Below, one piece after another: positions 9,698 through 18,095 of a stretch of 64,000 bases of DNA; within the stretch, counting starts at the first letter, position 1, and each line of letters begins with the position of its first letter. The notes beneath the pieces were generated by a model. That model did not search any database, was not told where the DNA came from, and saw only the letters and a list, made by a program, of their open reading frames with translations. Source of the stretch: CATQHP01 sp965214915 (GTDB lineage Bacteria > Acidobacteriota > Terriglobia > Bryobacterales > UBA6623); the NCBI GenBank assembly GCA_965214915.1, contig CBDCCP010000003.1:62001-126000 (forward strand). Direction: 5' to 3'. The translations under genes were made by a program, and so were the position numbers.

Positions 9698-9844
9698 CTA
9701 CTGCTTCTTCACGCGCCTCTCTTCGCCGCCGACGTAGGTCAAGACGCCGCCCTGTTCGTCATCCGGGTGGGCGGCGGTGTAGAGCACGCTTGCCGTTGTC
9801 CGCAGCCGGTTCAGGAAAAAACAGACAAGAAAGAGATCGGTCAA
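9698..9844 (-). pseudogene. N-terminal remnant of a PIG-L/LmbE-type deacetylase
   Basis: A 48-codon minus-strand frame, opening at a TTG that overlaps the hicB stop (TTGA), reads NRLRTTASVLYTAAHPDDE and then GGVLTYVGGE before stopping. AHPDDE is the diagnostic zinc-binding motif of PIG-L (LmbE) deacetylases and lies near the N-terminus in that family, where it normally starts a protein of 230 residues or more. Here the domain stops about ten residues after the motif. The tail (ERRVKKQ and stop) resembles the last residues of the DUF1080 protein encoded at 10615-11667 (QRRAKKQ and stop), at protein and DNA level. I read it as a truncated remnant created by rearrangement. A short coupled peptide is possible but less likely. 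Confidence 0.45.
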
Positions 9845-10290
9845 GCTCCGGTAAGGGCGGGCGGGCATTCGCGGATCTCGATCACAAGCTCGCTGCCAAG
9901 CGCGCGCAGCGCCTTGTCAATGCGTCCGGCGGCGGTTCCATGGCGAGGATCGAGCATACGCCGCACCGCCTTTTCGTCCATGCCGAGTCGTTTCGCGAGC
10001 GCGACGCGAGAGAGGCCGCTGTTACGGAAGGCCAGCACGAAAGCGGCCTTGGCGGCCATGTCGGCGGGCACGGCTATGGGATATTCGCCGGGCCGCGCGA
10101 CGGTCGGAGCGGGAATCGGTTCGCCGTCGTCGATACGGCCTGCGACCGCCTCCCCGAGCGCGTCCTGGGCCGCGGCGAGCGCTTCGGCCCGAGTTCCGCC
10201 GGAAGTCAAGCACTCCGGCAGATCGCGGAAAGAGACGACGATTTCGCCCGGCGTCATGCGTTCAAGCCGTGCTTGGTAGATAAATCTCAT
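9841..10290 (-). CDS. hicB: HicB-like antitoxin with C-terminal helix-turn-helix
   Basis: Antitoxin of a HicAB type II toxin-antitoxin pair, 149 residues. The N-terminal half is the degenerate RNase-H-like HicB fold (IVVSFRDLPECLTSGGTRAEALAAAQDALGEAVAG), in which the phrase FRDLPEC and the helix EALAAAQDAL are typical. The C-terminal half has a helix-turn-helix (SRVALAKRLGMDEKAVRRMLDPRHG), expected to bind the unit's own operator. The start ATG at 10290 follows a GGGAG ribosome site and lies 10 bases after the stop of the hicA frame, the normal toxin-first order. Normal function is to mask HicA, an mRNA-cleaving toxin. Confidence 0.88.
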   Translation of the reverse strand: MRFIYQARLERMTPGEIVVSFRDLPECLTSGGTRAEALAAAQDALGEAVAGRIDDGEPIPAPTVARPGEYPIAVPADMAAKAAFVLAFRNSGLSRVALAKRLGMDEKAVRRMLDPRHGTAAGRIDKALRALGSELVIEIRECPPALTGA

Positions 10291-10300
10291 GGTTGCTCCC

Positions 10301-10516
10301 TCAGAAGTCTTCCCGGTCCAGTCCCAATTGGCGGATCAGGGCAGTAAACAAGCCGGGACCGATTTCTTTGCGGCGGTCTTTCATGACGGCCTTGCGCGAA
10401 CCGTAGTACAGGGTGAAGTGACTGCCCTTGCCACGCTTGGTGTCGATCCGAACGGTGACGCCGCGCCGGCGGCCGATTTCGGTTACCCGCTTGATAAATT
10501 CCCTGCCGTCAAAATT
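10301..10516 (-). CDS. hicA: HicA-like toxin, start codon missing or unusual
   Basis: A 71-codon frame directly upstream of hicB reads DGREFIKRVTEIGRRRGV, then the family core KRGKGSH with the catalytic histidine, LYYGSR, and the end segment EIGPGLFTALIRQLGLDREDF. This is a convincing HicA (double-stranded-RNA-binding-like) mRNA interferase. However, no ATG, GTG or TTG precedes the conserved part in frame: the codons before GAC (10510-10508) are TTT, AAT, and then two TAA stops at 10519-10517 and 10522-10520. A TTG lies one base out of frame. Either initiation is non-canonical, or one base change has removed the start codon and silenced the toxin. Most gene callers would miss it. Confidence 0.7.
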   Translation of the reverse strand, partial: NFDGREFIKRVTEIGRRRGVTVRIDTKRGKGSHFTLYYGSRKAVMKDRRKEIGPGLFTALIRQLGLDREDF

Positions 10517-10587
10517 TTATTATCGGGCATATGTGTCCGAGTGTCGAACCCCGATGTCGGGGCGCCGTTACCTTCGCGGCGGTCCCG

Positions 10588-10615
10588 GCGCTGCGGCGCG
10601 GCCGAGCCGCAGCGC
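10588..10615 (-). terminator. Strong hairpin immediately after the DUF1080 gene
   Basis: Perfect 10-bp inverted repeat (GCGCTGCGGC / GCCGCAGCGC) with an 8-base loop; its edge touches the stop codon at 10615-10617. There is no T tract on the minus strand after it, so it may be a 3'-end stabiliser or a factor-assisted stop rather than a classic intrinsic terminator. Confidence 0.4.
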
Positions 10616-11667
10616 TACTGCTTCTTCGCGCGCCGCTGCGCGCCGCCGATGTGAAAGGTCATCCCTTCGGGCGAACCGTCGGCATCGAGGTCGAAGACGA
10701 TCTTGGCCGCCGTCCAGCGCAGAGAAAACTCCTCCTTCGAGTGCGGCAGCAACTCGATGGGCGGCAGCAGGTTGAAGACGACGTAAAGCGTGGCGCCTTC
10801 TCGAAAAATCCGATTGCGGCCGCCTCGCGGTTCGAGATAGTCCCCCGCATAACGGTCGAGAACCTCGGGCGCAAACGTAACCAGCGGCTTCGTGTCGTAT
10901 GCCGGCGGACCCTTGCGCGGCTCTTCGTCCAGCTCACGCAGCCAGATGTTGCGGTACAGCACGGGGTTGCCGTGGTCTTGCAGCGACAGCGGCAGGCGGT
11001 CGGGGTGCGACGCGTAGGGCAGGTGCTGCAGCCACGAGGTCGGCCCCCAGACCGCGGAGTTGTCTTGCGCCAGGATTCCGTTGTGCAGCACCGTAACCCG
11101 CGCCGGCCGCAGCACGCTGCCGTCGGGCTTGAACCGCGGGCGGCGGAAAACGATGTCGTACGCCTGCCATTCGCCTGCGGGGCGGGCGGCGTTGACCAGC
11201 GGCGGGTACTGTCCGTAAAGCGCGCCGGCCTGGCCGTCCGTATAGGTGACGTTCTCGTACGAATCGAGCACCTGAATCTCGTACTTGCCCATCAGGAAGA
11301 CGCCGCTGTTGCCCCGCCCCTGGCCTCTGCCGCGCGCGGGCTTCGGGGCGGCCCATTCCACGTGCAGTTGGATGTCCCCGAAGCCCCGGCGGGTGTATAT
11401 CGGGCCGCTGCCGGCGACGGCTTCCATGTTGCCGTCTTTGACGATCCACTTGGCCTCGCCGCCGTCCGCGGCGCGCCATTGCGAGAGATCGGCGCCGTCG
11501 AAAAGAACGACCGCGTCCGACGGCGGCGGGACCGGCAATTGCATCCGCGAGACGACCTTCGCCGGACGCGGACGGCTCATGTCGTGCGCTTTCCAACGCG
11601 CGGGCGATTGCGCCGACGCCACGGCGACGGATGTAAGAACGGCGCAGGCGAAAGTAAAGGCTTTCAA
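10615..11667 (-). CDS. Secreted DUF1080 (3-keto-disaccharide hydrolase-type) protein
   Basis: Predicted exported protein of 350 residues. A signal peptide (MKAFTFACAVLTSVAVASAQ) is followed by a DUF1080 jelly-roll domain from about residue 50: VVLFDGADLSQW, then the phrase GNSGVFLMGKYEIQVLDSY, typical of the family, and GPTSWLQHLP...NPVLYRNIWLREL at the end of the fold. Some family members cleave 3-keto-glycosides or bind glycans; no catalytic assignment is possible here. About 80 extra C-terminal residues follow. The start codon is TTG with a GGAGG ribosome site six bases upstream. It lies 62 bp downstream of the PSCyt1/DUF1553 gene on the same strand, a pairing also frequent in Planctomycetes. 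Confidence 0.9.
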   Translation of the reverse strand: MKAFTFACAVLTSVAVASAQSPARWKAHDMSRPRPAKVVSRMQLPVPPPSDAVVLFDGADLSQWRAADGGEAKWIVKDGNMEAVAGSGPIYTRRGFGDIQLHVEWAAPKPARGRGQGRGNSGVFLMGKYEIQVLDSYENVTYTDGQAGALYGQYPPLVNAARPAGEWQAYDIVFRRPRFKPDGSVLRPARVTVLHNGILAQDNSAVWGPTSWLQHLPYASHPDRLPLSLQDHGNPVLYRNIWLRELDEEPRKGPPAYDTKPLVTFAPEVLDRYAGDYLEPRGGRNRIFREGATLYVVFNLLPPIELLPHSKEEFSLRWTAAKIVFDLDADGSPEGMTFHIGGAQRRAKKQ

Positions 11668-11729
11668 AACGGACCTCCAGGAACCGAACGATTGTAGCGC
11701 GCCTGCCGCTCCGCGGCTTCAGCCGACTC

Positions 11730-14369
11730 TCAATCCACGAACAGAAATTCGTTGCTCGACAGCATCGCGCGCAGGTATCCCTGCCAAGCGTGGCGGGCCG
11801 GCCCCGCATCGGCCAGAAACGATTCCGCGCGCGCAATTTCCGCCGGAGTCGGCTCGCGGCCGAAGATCGTCCGATAAGCGTTATCGACGAAATCCCGCGG
11901 GCCGGCGGCGCGGGCCGTCCAACGTTCCGCGATCGCCTGCGACTGCTCGTGCAGGAACTCCGAGTTCATCAGGAAAAGCGCCTGCAACGTGGTTGTCGTC
12001 GCCTTGCGCTCGCTCAAAGGAAGATTGCCGTCGGGTCCGTCGAACAGATCGAGATATGGATTCTTCTGAATCCGTTGCTGCATCATGTAAACCGAGCGGC
12101 GGTTCGTAGCGTATTCCGCGGTAAACGGCTCGTGCTGGCGGTAGAAGTAGGTGCGCCGGTGCGGAAACGGGTGGCGTCCGCCGACCGAGCGGTCGAGGTC
12201 TCCGCTGAAGGCGAGAATCGAGTCGCGGATCTGCTCGGCGTCCAGTCGCCGCCGGTTGGCGCGCCAAAGCAGGTTATTCTGTGGATCGACTGCGTGATTC
12301 TCCGCGTTATCCAGATTCGCCTGCCTGTAGGCGCGGGAATGGACGATGAGGCGGTGCATTTGCTTCACCGACCAGCCGCTGTCGATGAAGTAGCGGGCCA
12401 GATAATCGAGCAACTCGGGGTGGGTCGGCGGCGCGCCGCGCAGGCCGAAGTCGCTGGTCGTTTTTACCAGACCCGCCCCGAAGTGGTGATGCCAGATGCG
12501 GTTGACCATCACCCGCGCGGTGAGCGGGTTCTTCGGATCGGCGATGGCCTCCGCCAGCAGCAGCCGGCCGCTGCCCGCGTACCCTTGCGGCAACTTTTTC
12601 CCGCCCAGAATCTGCAGGAAACCGCGGCGGACGAGCGCCCCCTTCGCTTTCGGGTCGCCGTAAATCTGTATGGCCGCGTCCTTCGGGTCGCCGTCGCGGA
12701 TGGCGTAAGCCGTTTCCAGCGGCGGCTCGGTGCGGGCGAATACCGCGCGCTCGCCGCGCAGCGCCAGGATCTCCTCCCAGACGACGGCCCGGTTCCGTCC
12801 CGGTGTCGTGATCAACATGCTTTGGAAGGACTGGTACTCCCGGAATTTCTCGCGCTCCCTGTCGTTCCAGGAAGTCAATTCCCGCTCGTAATCGCGCAGC
12901 GCCTTGCGCGCCTCCTCTTGGCCGACGCGGTAAACGAAATCGCTGCGGTAAGGCAGATGCTCGGCCCCGGCGTGCGGGTAGATGGAACTGTTGAAAATCC
13001 CGTAGAGGGCGTAGTAGTCGGCGGTCGGAATGGGATCGAATTTGTGATCGTGGCAACGCGCGCATTGGACGCTGAGGCCGAGGAACGTCTTGCCGACATT
13101 GTCGATGGTGTCTTCGATGGTGATGTGGCGCAGCCGGTGCGGGCTCACGCCGATGCGCCGCGAAATGGCGATATAGCCGGTGGCGATCGTCTGTTCCCAG
13201 CGCTCTTCGTCGTTCGCGTAGGGCAGCAAATCGCCGGCAAGCTGCTCGCGGACGAACTCGTCGTACGGCTTGTCGGCGTTGAACGAGCCGATGACGTAGT
13301 TGCGGTATTTGTAGGCTTCGGGAACGGGGAAATCGCCGGCATCGCCCGCGGTGTCGGCGTAGCGCACGATGTCCAGCCAGTGGCGCCCCCACCGTTCGCC
13401 GTATGCGGGCGAGCCGAGCAGCCGCTCGACGAGTTTTTCGTAAGCGTCGGGGGAGGCGTCGGCAACGAACGCATCGACTTCCGCCGGCGCCGGCGGCAGC
13501 CCCGTCAAATCGTAGCTCAGGCGCCGAATCAAAGTCCGCTTGCCGGCCGGGGACGACGGAGCAAGAGACTGCGCCCGGAGCTTGGCAACGATGAAACGGT
13601 CGATAGCGTTCGCGCCTTCGCGCAGCCCTTCCACCTGCGGCGCGGGCGCGTTCGCGAGCGGCTGGAACGACCAGTGCGCGCGGTGTTCGTCGGAGACGGC
13701 GTATTCGGGCGCCGCCGCGGATACGGCGCCGGACCAGACGGCGCCGTCGTCGATCCATTGCGCGAAGTCCGCAACGGTCTCGGCGGGCAGAGCCCCCGCC
13801 GGCGGCATTTTGAGCGCGTGGTCGTAGCTCACCGCCTGAATCAGCAGACTCCCCGCAGCATCTCCGGGAACCATCGCAGGGCCGGATTTGCCGCCTTGCA
13901 GCAGCGCTTCGCGCGTGTCGAGACGCAAGCCGCCCTGCGGCGTTTCGGCGTGGCACCCCAGGCATTTTTGGGCCAGCACCGGTTGGATTTTGCCGGCGAA
14001 AAACTCGCGCGGCGACAGCGGCCAGGGCGCGCCCATCTCGATCCAACGGCTCAGCGCCTCGATCTCACGGGCTTCGAGCCGCAAACCCGCCGGCGGCATG
14101 GCCATGCGCCCGCCCGTTCCCGTGACGGCCTGGATGACGGCGCTCTCAGCGGGGAAACCGACGACGATGGCCGGCCCCGATTTGCCGCCCTTGAGCAAAC
14201 CTTCTCTCGAATCGACGCGCAAGCCGGACACGGCATTTTCGGCGTGGCAGCCGTAGCACCGTCTGGCCAGCACGGGGCGGACTTTCGATTCGAAAAAATC
14301 CCCGGGCGTCTCCGCCGCGAACAGCGGCGCCGCCGTTAGCAGAAAGACTGTCCAACGCATCATGCCCAT
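11730..14369 (-). CDS. PSCyt1/DUF1549/DUF1553 protein with two tandem cytochrome-c-like domains
   Basis: Large exported protein of up to 879 residues. After a signal peptide come two consecutive PSCyt1 (planctomycete cytochrome C) modules, each with a haem motif (CYGCH near residue 38, CLGCH near 136) and an MPPAG segment carrying a likely axial methionine. DUF1549 follows (RTLIRRLSYDLTGLPPAPAEVDAF, YGERWGRHWLDIVRYADT), with a further CARCHDHKFDP motif, and then DUF1553 (NPLTARVMVNRIWHHHFGAGLVKT). The duplicated haem module distinguishes it from the other two family members in the window. Starts at 14369, 14363 and 14360 are all possible; a TAAAAT sits at 14373-14378. The biological role of the family is not established. 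Confidence 0.9.
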   Translation of the reverse strand: MGMMRWTVFLLTAAPLFAAETPGDFFESKVRPVLARRCYGCHAENAVSGLRVDSREGLLKGGKSGPAIVVGFPAESAVIQAVTGTGGRMAMPPAGLRLEAREIEALSRWIEMGAPWPLSPREFFAGKIQPVLAQKCLGCHAETPQGGLRLDTREALLQGGKSGPAMVPGDAAGSLLIQAVSYDHALKMPPAGALPAETVADFAQWIDDGAVWSGAVSAAAPEYAVSDEHRAHWSFQPLANAPAPQVEGLREGANAIDRFIVAKLRAQSLAPSSPAGKRTLIRRLSYDLTGLPPAPAEVDAFVADASPDAYEKLVERLLGSPAYGERWGRHWLDIVRYADTAGDAGDFPVPEAYKYRNYVIGSFNADKPYDEFVREQLAGDLLPYANDEERWEQTIATGYIAISRRIGVSPHRLRHITIEDTIDNVGKTFLGLSVQCARCHDHKFDPIPTADYYALYGIFNSSIYPHAGAEHLPYRSDFVYRVGQEEARKALRDYERELTSWNDREREKFREYQSFQSMLITTPGRNRAVVWEEILALRGERAVFARTEPPLETAYAIRDGDPKDAAIQIYGDPKAKGALVRRGFLQILGGKKLPQGYAGSGRLLLAEAIADPKNPLTARVMVNRIWHHHFGAGLVKTTSDFGLRGAPPTHPELLDYLARYFIDSGWSVKQMHRLIVHSRAYRQANLDNAENHAVDPQNNLLWRANRRRLDAEQIRDSILAFSGDLDRSVGGRHPFPHRRTYFYRQHEPFTAEYATNRRSVYMMQQRIQKNPYLDLFDGPDGNLPLSERKATTTTLQALFLMNSEFLHEQSQAIAERWTARAAGPRDFVDNAYRTIFGREPTPAEIARAESFLADAGPARHAWQGYLRAMLSSNEFLFVD

Positions 14370-14399
14370 CGTATTTTAGTAGCCGGGCGGCGGTCTTGC

Positions 14400-15218
14400 C
14401 TATACGACGCTGCCGCCCGTGACCAAGACCACCGACCCGGTCACGTAATCCGACAAAGGCGACGCCAGGAACAGCACCGGCCCGGCGGCGTCTGCGGGCG
14501 TGCCGAGCCGCCGCAGAGGAATATAATTCGCCGCCGCCTCGCGCTGCATCCCCGGAATCCCCAGCGCGATGCCGGTCGATGTCCGATTTCCCTTTTCTTT
14601 CGCCTGCGTCAGGCGCGTGTCGATGAAACCATAGGCCACGGCGTTGCAGCAGATGTTGAAGCGTCCCCACTCCTTGGCGATGGTCTTGGTCATGCCGACG
14701 ATGCCCATTTTGCCCGCGGCGTAATTGATCTGCCCCGCGTTGCCCGCCACGCCGCTGGTCGAGCTGACGTTGACGATCTTCCGGCAAGGGGGCGTGCGGC
14801 CTGCTTCGATAGTGGCCTTCGCCGAACTGCGCAGAAACGGCGCGGCTGCGCGCACGATCCGAAACGGCGCTTTCAAATGCACGTCCAGCATGGCGTCGAA
14901 TTGCTCGTCGCTCATCTTGTGAATCACGCCGTCCCAAGTGTAGCCGGCGTTATTGACGATGATGTCGATGGCGCCGAAGGAGTCGAGCGCCATCCGCACC
15001 AGCTTTCTCGGAAAATCCGGCTCGGTGACGCTCCCGGCGCAGACGGCGACTTCGCCTCCGGCGCCGCGCAACTCCTCGGCGGCCTCATTGGCCGGGCCCG
15101 CGTCGAGATCGTTGACCACGACATGCGCGCCGTGCGCGGACAATAATTTGGCCACGGCGCGCCCAATCCCTCGGCCGGAGCCGGTAACAATCGCGGTTTT
15201 TCCAGTTAGTAAATGCAT
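14400..15218 (-). CDS. SDR-family oxidoreductase (3-oxoacyl-ACP reductase-like)
   Basis: Classical short-chain dehydrogenase/reductase of 272 residues, cytoplasmic, NAD(P)H-dependent. Visible are the cofactor motif TGSGRGIG, the structural NNAG motif, the catalytic serine in VSSTSGVAG and the YAAGK catalytic pair (YxxxK). The end PLSDYVTGSVVLVTGG matches the FabG-like C-terminus. The ATG at 15218 is chosen; the frame is open 98 codons further upstream but that part overlaps the methyltransferase gene in another frame. Two short insertions (around SSAKATIEAGRTPPCRK and AKEKGNRTS) make it slightly longer than FabG. A role in fatty acid synthesis or another carbonyl reduction cannot be separated here. 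Confidence 0.9.
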   Translation of the reverse strand: MHLLTGKTAIVTGSGRGIGRAVAKLLSAHGAHVVVNDLDAGPANEAAEELRGAGGEVAVCAGSVTEPDFPRKLVRMALDSFGAIDIIVNNAGYTWDGVIHKMSDEQFDAMLDVHLKAPFRIVRAAAPFLRSSAKATIEAGRTPPCRKIVNVSSTSGVAGNAGQINYAAGKMGIVGMTKTIAKEWGRFNICCNAVAYGFIDTRLTQAKEKGNRTSTGIALGIPGMQREAAANYIPLRRLGTPADAAGPVLFLASPLSDYVTGSVVLVTGGSVV

Positions 15219-15285
15219 CGTCCTGACATGATAATGTCTCCGGCGCCCTCGGCGCGACATCGGCGCAGGGGACAACGGCTCCGTC

Positions 15286-16026
15286 TCAGCGCCGCGCCTT
15301 CGCGGCCAGAAAAAATACCCGCCCGTAACCGCGCTGCATGCCGAAGTCGTCCTCGGCGGACAGAACTTCCACGTCGGCGAAACCGACCTTGTGGAGAATT
15401 TCTTCCAGATCGCGCTCGTCGTGCAGGAATTCTTCGATCTCGAAATCCCGGCGGCCCCATCCGCCGTCTTGCAGTCGAAACAGCGTGACCGCGGACGCGC
15501 CGCGCCCGGCATCCGGGTCGAACCGCGTCTTCACGACGCACACGCGCTGCGTCTCGATATCCGCGTAGGTCTCGGCGGCGGCCTCCTGGAAGCCCTCTTC
15601 CGTATTCACGTCGAACAGGAACAAGCCGCCGGGCTCGAGCGCCTCGGAAACATTTCGAAACACCGCTTCGATCTCGCCGCGGGAAGCAAAGTGATTGACG
15701 GTGTCGAACAGCGAAACCGCGGCGCGGAACGGCCCTGCCGGCAGCGAGCTGCGAACGTCGATCTGCTCGAATTGCGCCTTGGGGGCGTTCTCGCGGGCAA
15801 GCGTCAACATCTCTTGCGAGCCGTCAACGCCCACTACTTCGAAACGCCGTTCGCACAACAGCCGCGCTGTCTGTCCCGCGCCGCAGCCTACGTCCAGCAC
15901 CCGCGAGCCCGGCGGCAGCCGCGGCAAAAAGAAACTTTCGAATCCCGCGCGAACGTCTTCGAGAAATTCGTCCGCCCAGTAGCGGTCGAAGAACCAAGCG
16001 AAATCGTCGTAAGTCGTATATGCCAC
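15286..16026 (-). CDS. Class I SAM-dependent methyltransferase
   Basis: Cytoplasmic methyltransferase of 246 residues. The SAM-binding motif I is VLDVGCGAGQTARLL, followed by motif II with an acidic residue at VVGVDGSQEML and motif post-II at FEQIDVRS. The fold continues through AVSLFDTVNHF and LEPGGLFLFDVNT, a sequence type seen in many small-molecule methyltransferases. The start MAYTTYDDFAWFFDRYW is characteristic of the subfamily. It lies between the CorC-like gene (86 bp upstream) and the SDR (67 bp downstream) on the same strand. The substrate is unknown. Confidence 0.88.
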   Translation of the reverse strand: MAYTTYDDFAWFFDRYWADEFLEDVRAGFESFFLPRLPPGSRVLDVGCGAGQTARLLCERRFEVVGVDGSQEMLTLARENAPKAQFEQIDVRSSLPAGPFRAAVSLFDTVNHFASRGEIEAVFRNVSEALEPGGLFLFDVNTEEGFQEAAAETYADIETQRVCVVKTRFDPDAGRGASAVTLFRLQDGGWGRRDFEIEEFLHDERDLEEILHKVGFADVEVLSAEDDFGMQRGYGRVFFLAAKARR

Positions 16027-16112
16027 GGCGCGCTAAAGCTGCAGCCCCTGCTTGAGCGGAAAAAACGGATTGCGCAAACCGCCGCGGAGGAAGTCTTGTC
16101 GCCCACTATCCA

Positions 16113-17465
16113 CTATTCACTGTCTCCGCCTGCCCCTGCCGACTCGACCGGCTCGACGCGAACCGTCGCCACGCGGTTGGCGTCCATCGCCACGATCGAA
16201 TACCGCCGGCCTTCGTGCTCGACGTACTGGCCCGGCGAAGGAATATGTCCCAATCGGCTCAGCAGGAAGCCGGCCAGCGTCTCGAAGCCCGCAGCGGAGG
16301 GCAATTCGATGCCGTAGCGGTTTTCCAGATCGACGATATTCGTAATGCCGTCCAACTCGATAACCCCGCCTGCCGCAAGCGGCTCCGGCGGCTCGTGTTC
16401 TTCGCGGATCTCGCCGACAATCTGTTCGATCGCATCCTCCACCGTCACAATGCCGACAACGGCGCCGAACTCGTCGACGACGGCGGCCAACTGATAACCC
16501 CGCTTCTGAAACTCCTCCAGCAACTGGAACAAATCTTTGGTTTCCGGCACGAACTCGACATCCCGCACGAACGACTGCATGCGGAAAGGCGGGGACGGGC
16601 GACCGAGAGTCTGCCGGCGGCGCATTTGTTGGACATGCGCCCAAATCTCCTTGGCGTAAATCACCCCGACGATGTGCTCGGGCGAGCCGCGGTAAACCGG
16701 AATGCGCGAATGCCGGCTGCGCGCCAGGCAATCGACGAGCTGATCGACGGTCGATTCCACGGGCAGCGAGACCAGAACCTTACGCGGAACCATCACCTCG
16801 CGGACGGTCAAATCGTAAAAATCGATGACCCGATGCAGCATTTCGCGCTGCTGCTCGGCGGCTTCGCCCGGCAGCTTGCTCCCGGAAACAACCAGCTTCA
16901 GCTCCTCGGCGGAATAGGCCTTGTCCGCGCCGGTGATCTTCAGCCCTATCAACCGCGAAATCCTTTCCGCCGATCCCTTCACGAGCGATACGAAGAAACC
17001 GGTCGCCCGGGTGAACAACTGCATCGCCGGCGCCACGGTCAGCGCCAGGCGGTCCGAGCGCTCGATCGCCAGATTCTTGGGGACCACCTCGCCCAGCACC
17101 ATATGCAGAAACGTAATCGTCAGGAAGGCGAGAGTGAACGCAAGCAGGCGCCCGGCGCCCTCGGACAAAGCGAGCGGCAAGTGGGCGAAAGCCGGCTGAA
17201 GCAGGCGATAGACCGTACTCTCGCCGGCCCATCCCAAGCCCAGACTGGCCAGCGTCACCCCCAATTGGGTGGCTGACAGCATCCGGTCGGGAGACTCGAT
17301 CAGCTCCAACACCATGCGGGCGCGGCGGTCTCCGCGCCCGGCCAACTCCCGCATCCGCGTATGCCGCACGGAAACCAACGCCGCCTCGGCGGCGGCGAAA
17401 AACCCATTGACTCCGAGCAGGCAAACAAGAACAACGAAGCGGAAAGTTGCAGGCAGGTCTTCCAT
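16113..17465 (-). CDS. HlyC/CorC-type protein (CNNM domain, CBS pair, CorC_HlyC domain)
   Basis: Membrane protein of 450 residues. The N-terminal 190 residues form a CNNM/DUF21 transmembrane domain (FFAAAEAALVSVRHTRM, ATQLGVTLASLGLGWAGE). A CBS domain pair follows (from VREVMVPRKVLVSLP to GIVTVEDAIEQIVGEIREEHE), and the C-terminus is a CorC_HlyC domain (YGIELPSAAGFETLAGFLLSRLG). CNNM proteins are linked to magnesium and cobalt efflux or its regulation; haemolysin is a historic label. The gene diverges from the small gene at 17562, with 96 bp between them. Confidence 0.92.
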   Translation of the reverse strand: MEDLPATFRFVVLVCLLGVNGFFAAAEAALVSVRHTRMRELAGRGDRRARMVLELIESPDRMLSATQLGVTLASLGLGWAGESTVYRLLQPAFAHLPLALSEGAGRLLAFTLAFLTITFLHMVLGEVVPKNLAIERSDRLALTVAPAMQLFTRATGFFVSLVKGSAERISRLIGLKITGADKAYSAEELKLVVSGSKLPGEAAEQQREMLHRVIDFYDLTVREVMVPRKVLVSLPVESTVDQLVDCLARSRHSRIPVYRGSPEHIVGVIYAKEIWAHVQQMRRRQTLGRPSPPFRMQSFVRDVEFVPETKDLFQLLEEFQKRGYQLAAVVDEFGAVVGIVTVEDAIEQIVGEIREEHEPPEPLAAGGVIELDGITNIVDLENRYGIELPSAAGFETLAGFLLSRLGHIPSPGQYVEHEGRRYSIVAMDANRVATVRVEPVESAGAGGDSE

Positions 17466-17561
17466 TGAGAAAGGAAGCCGATAGGAACAGTTCAGCTATC
17501 CTATCACGGCGCCCCGCAGCCGTTGCCGAGCCAACCCAAAGCCGTCGGTTAGAATGCGGAT

Positions 17562-18047
17562 ATGCGCATGCTGACGGGTCTTGCGGCGGCGGTCCTGCTG
17601 GCGGCGTCTCCGGCAGACCAGGAGAAAAACCGGTTGGGGCTGCCGAACCCTCCAAAACCCGACCGGCCCTATCTCATTCACGGCAGCTCGCTGATCGAGA
17701 TCGAGCCGCTGGACGCCAACGAAGAAGAGAAGAAAAACGAGCTGCGGTTCTGGGCGCCCGGCGCAACCTCGAACGTGCGCACGCCGCTGGCCGGTCCGGA
17801 ATTCCTCTTCGAGTGGGTCGAAATCGATCCCGCCGACTTGCAGCTCTACGGCTTCGAGGTCGTCAAGGGCCGCCGCGAAATCCTGTACCGCAAAAAGAAG
17901 AAAATCGTGGCCAGACCCTACTTTCTCGACATCGAGAGAATCGACGGCAAGGTGGTGCGCATCCGCGTCAACGGCAGCCTGCCCCCCGGCGAGTACGGCC
18001 TGACGCCTCAAGGCAGAAACGACGTTTTCTGCTTCACGGTGTTCTGA
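17562..18047 (+). CDS. Hypothetical exported protein, 161 residues
   Basis: Family not recognised. The start MRMLTGLAAAVLLAASPA is a short signal-peptide-like segment. The mature part is mixed beta with a charged middle (EEEKKNELRFWAPGA), a lysine-rich loop (YRKKKKIVARPYF) and a C-terminal segment (LPPGEYGLTPQGRNDVFCFTVF), which looks like an immunoglobulin- or fibronectin-like sandwich. A TAGAAT hexamer at 17550-17555 ends six bases before the ATG and there is no ribosome site, so the gene appears to be transcribed without a leader. It stands alone between the divergent CorC-like gene and a convergent isomerase gene. Confidence 0.72.
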   Translation: MRMLTGLAAAVLLAASPADQEKNRLGLPNPPKPDRPYLIHGSSLIEIEPLDANEEEKKNELRFWAPGATSNVRTPLAGPEFLFEWVEIDPADLQLYGFEVVKGRREILYRKKKKIVARPYFLDIERIDGKVVRIRVNGSLPPGEYGLTPQGRNDVFCFTVF

Positions 18048-18095
18048 GAAACATCGCGGAGCCGGAGGCGGGAGCGGTCTTCACGCTCCGGTCTG

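Noticed and set aside
9619..10347. A 242-codon plus-strand ORF opposite hicB and the PIG-L remnant
   Set aside because: It is antisense to the recognisable hicB frame and has a shadow-like, arginine-rich composition.
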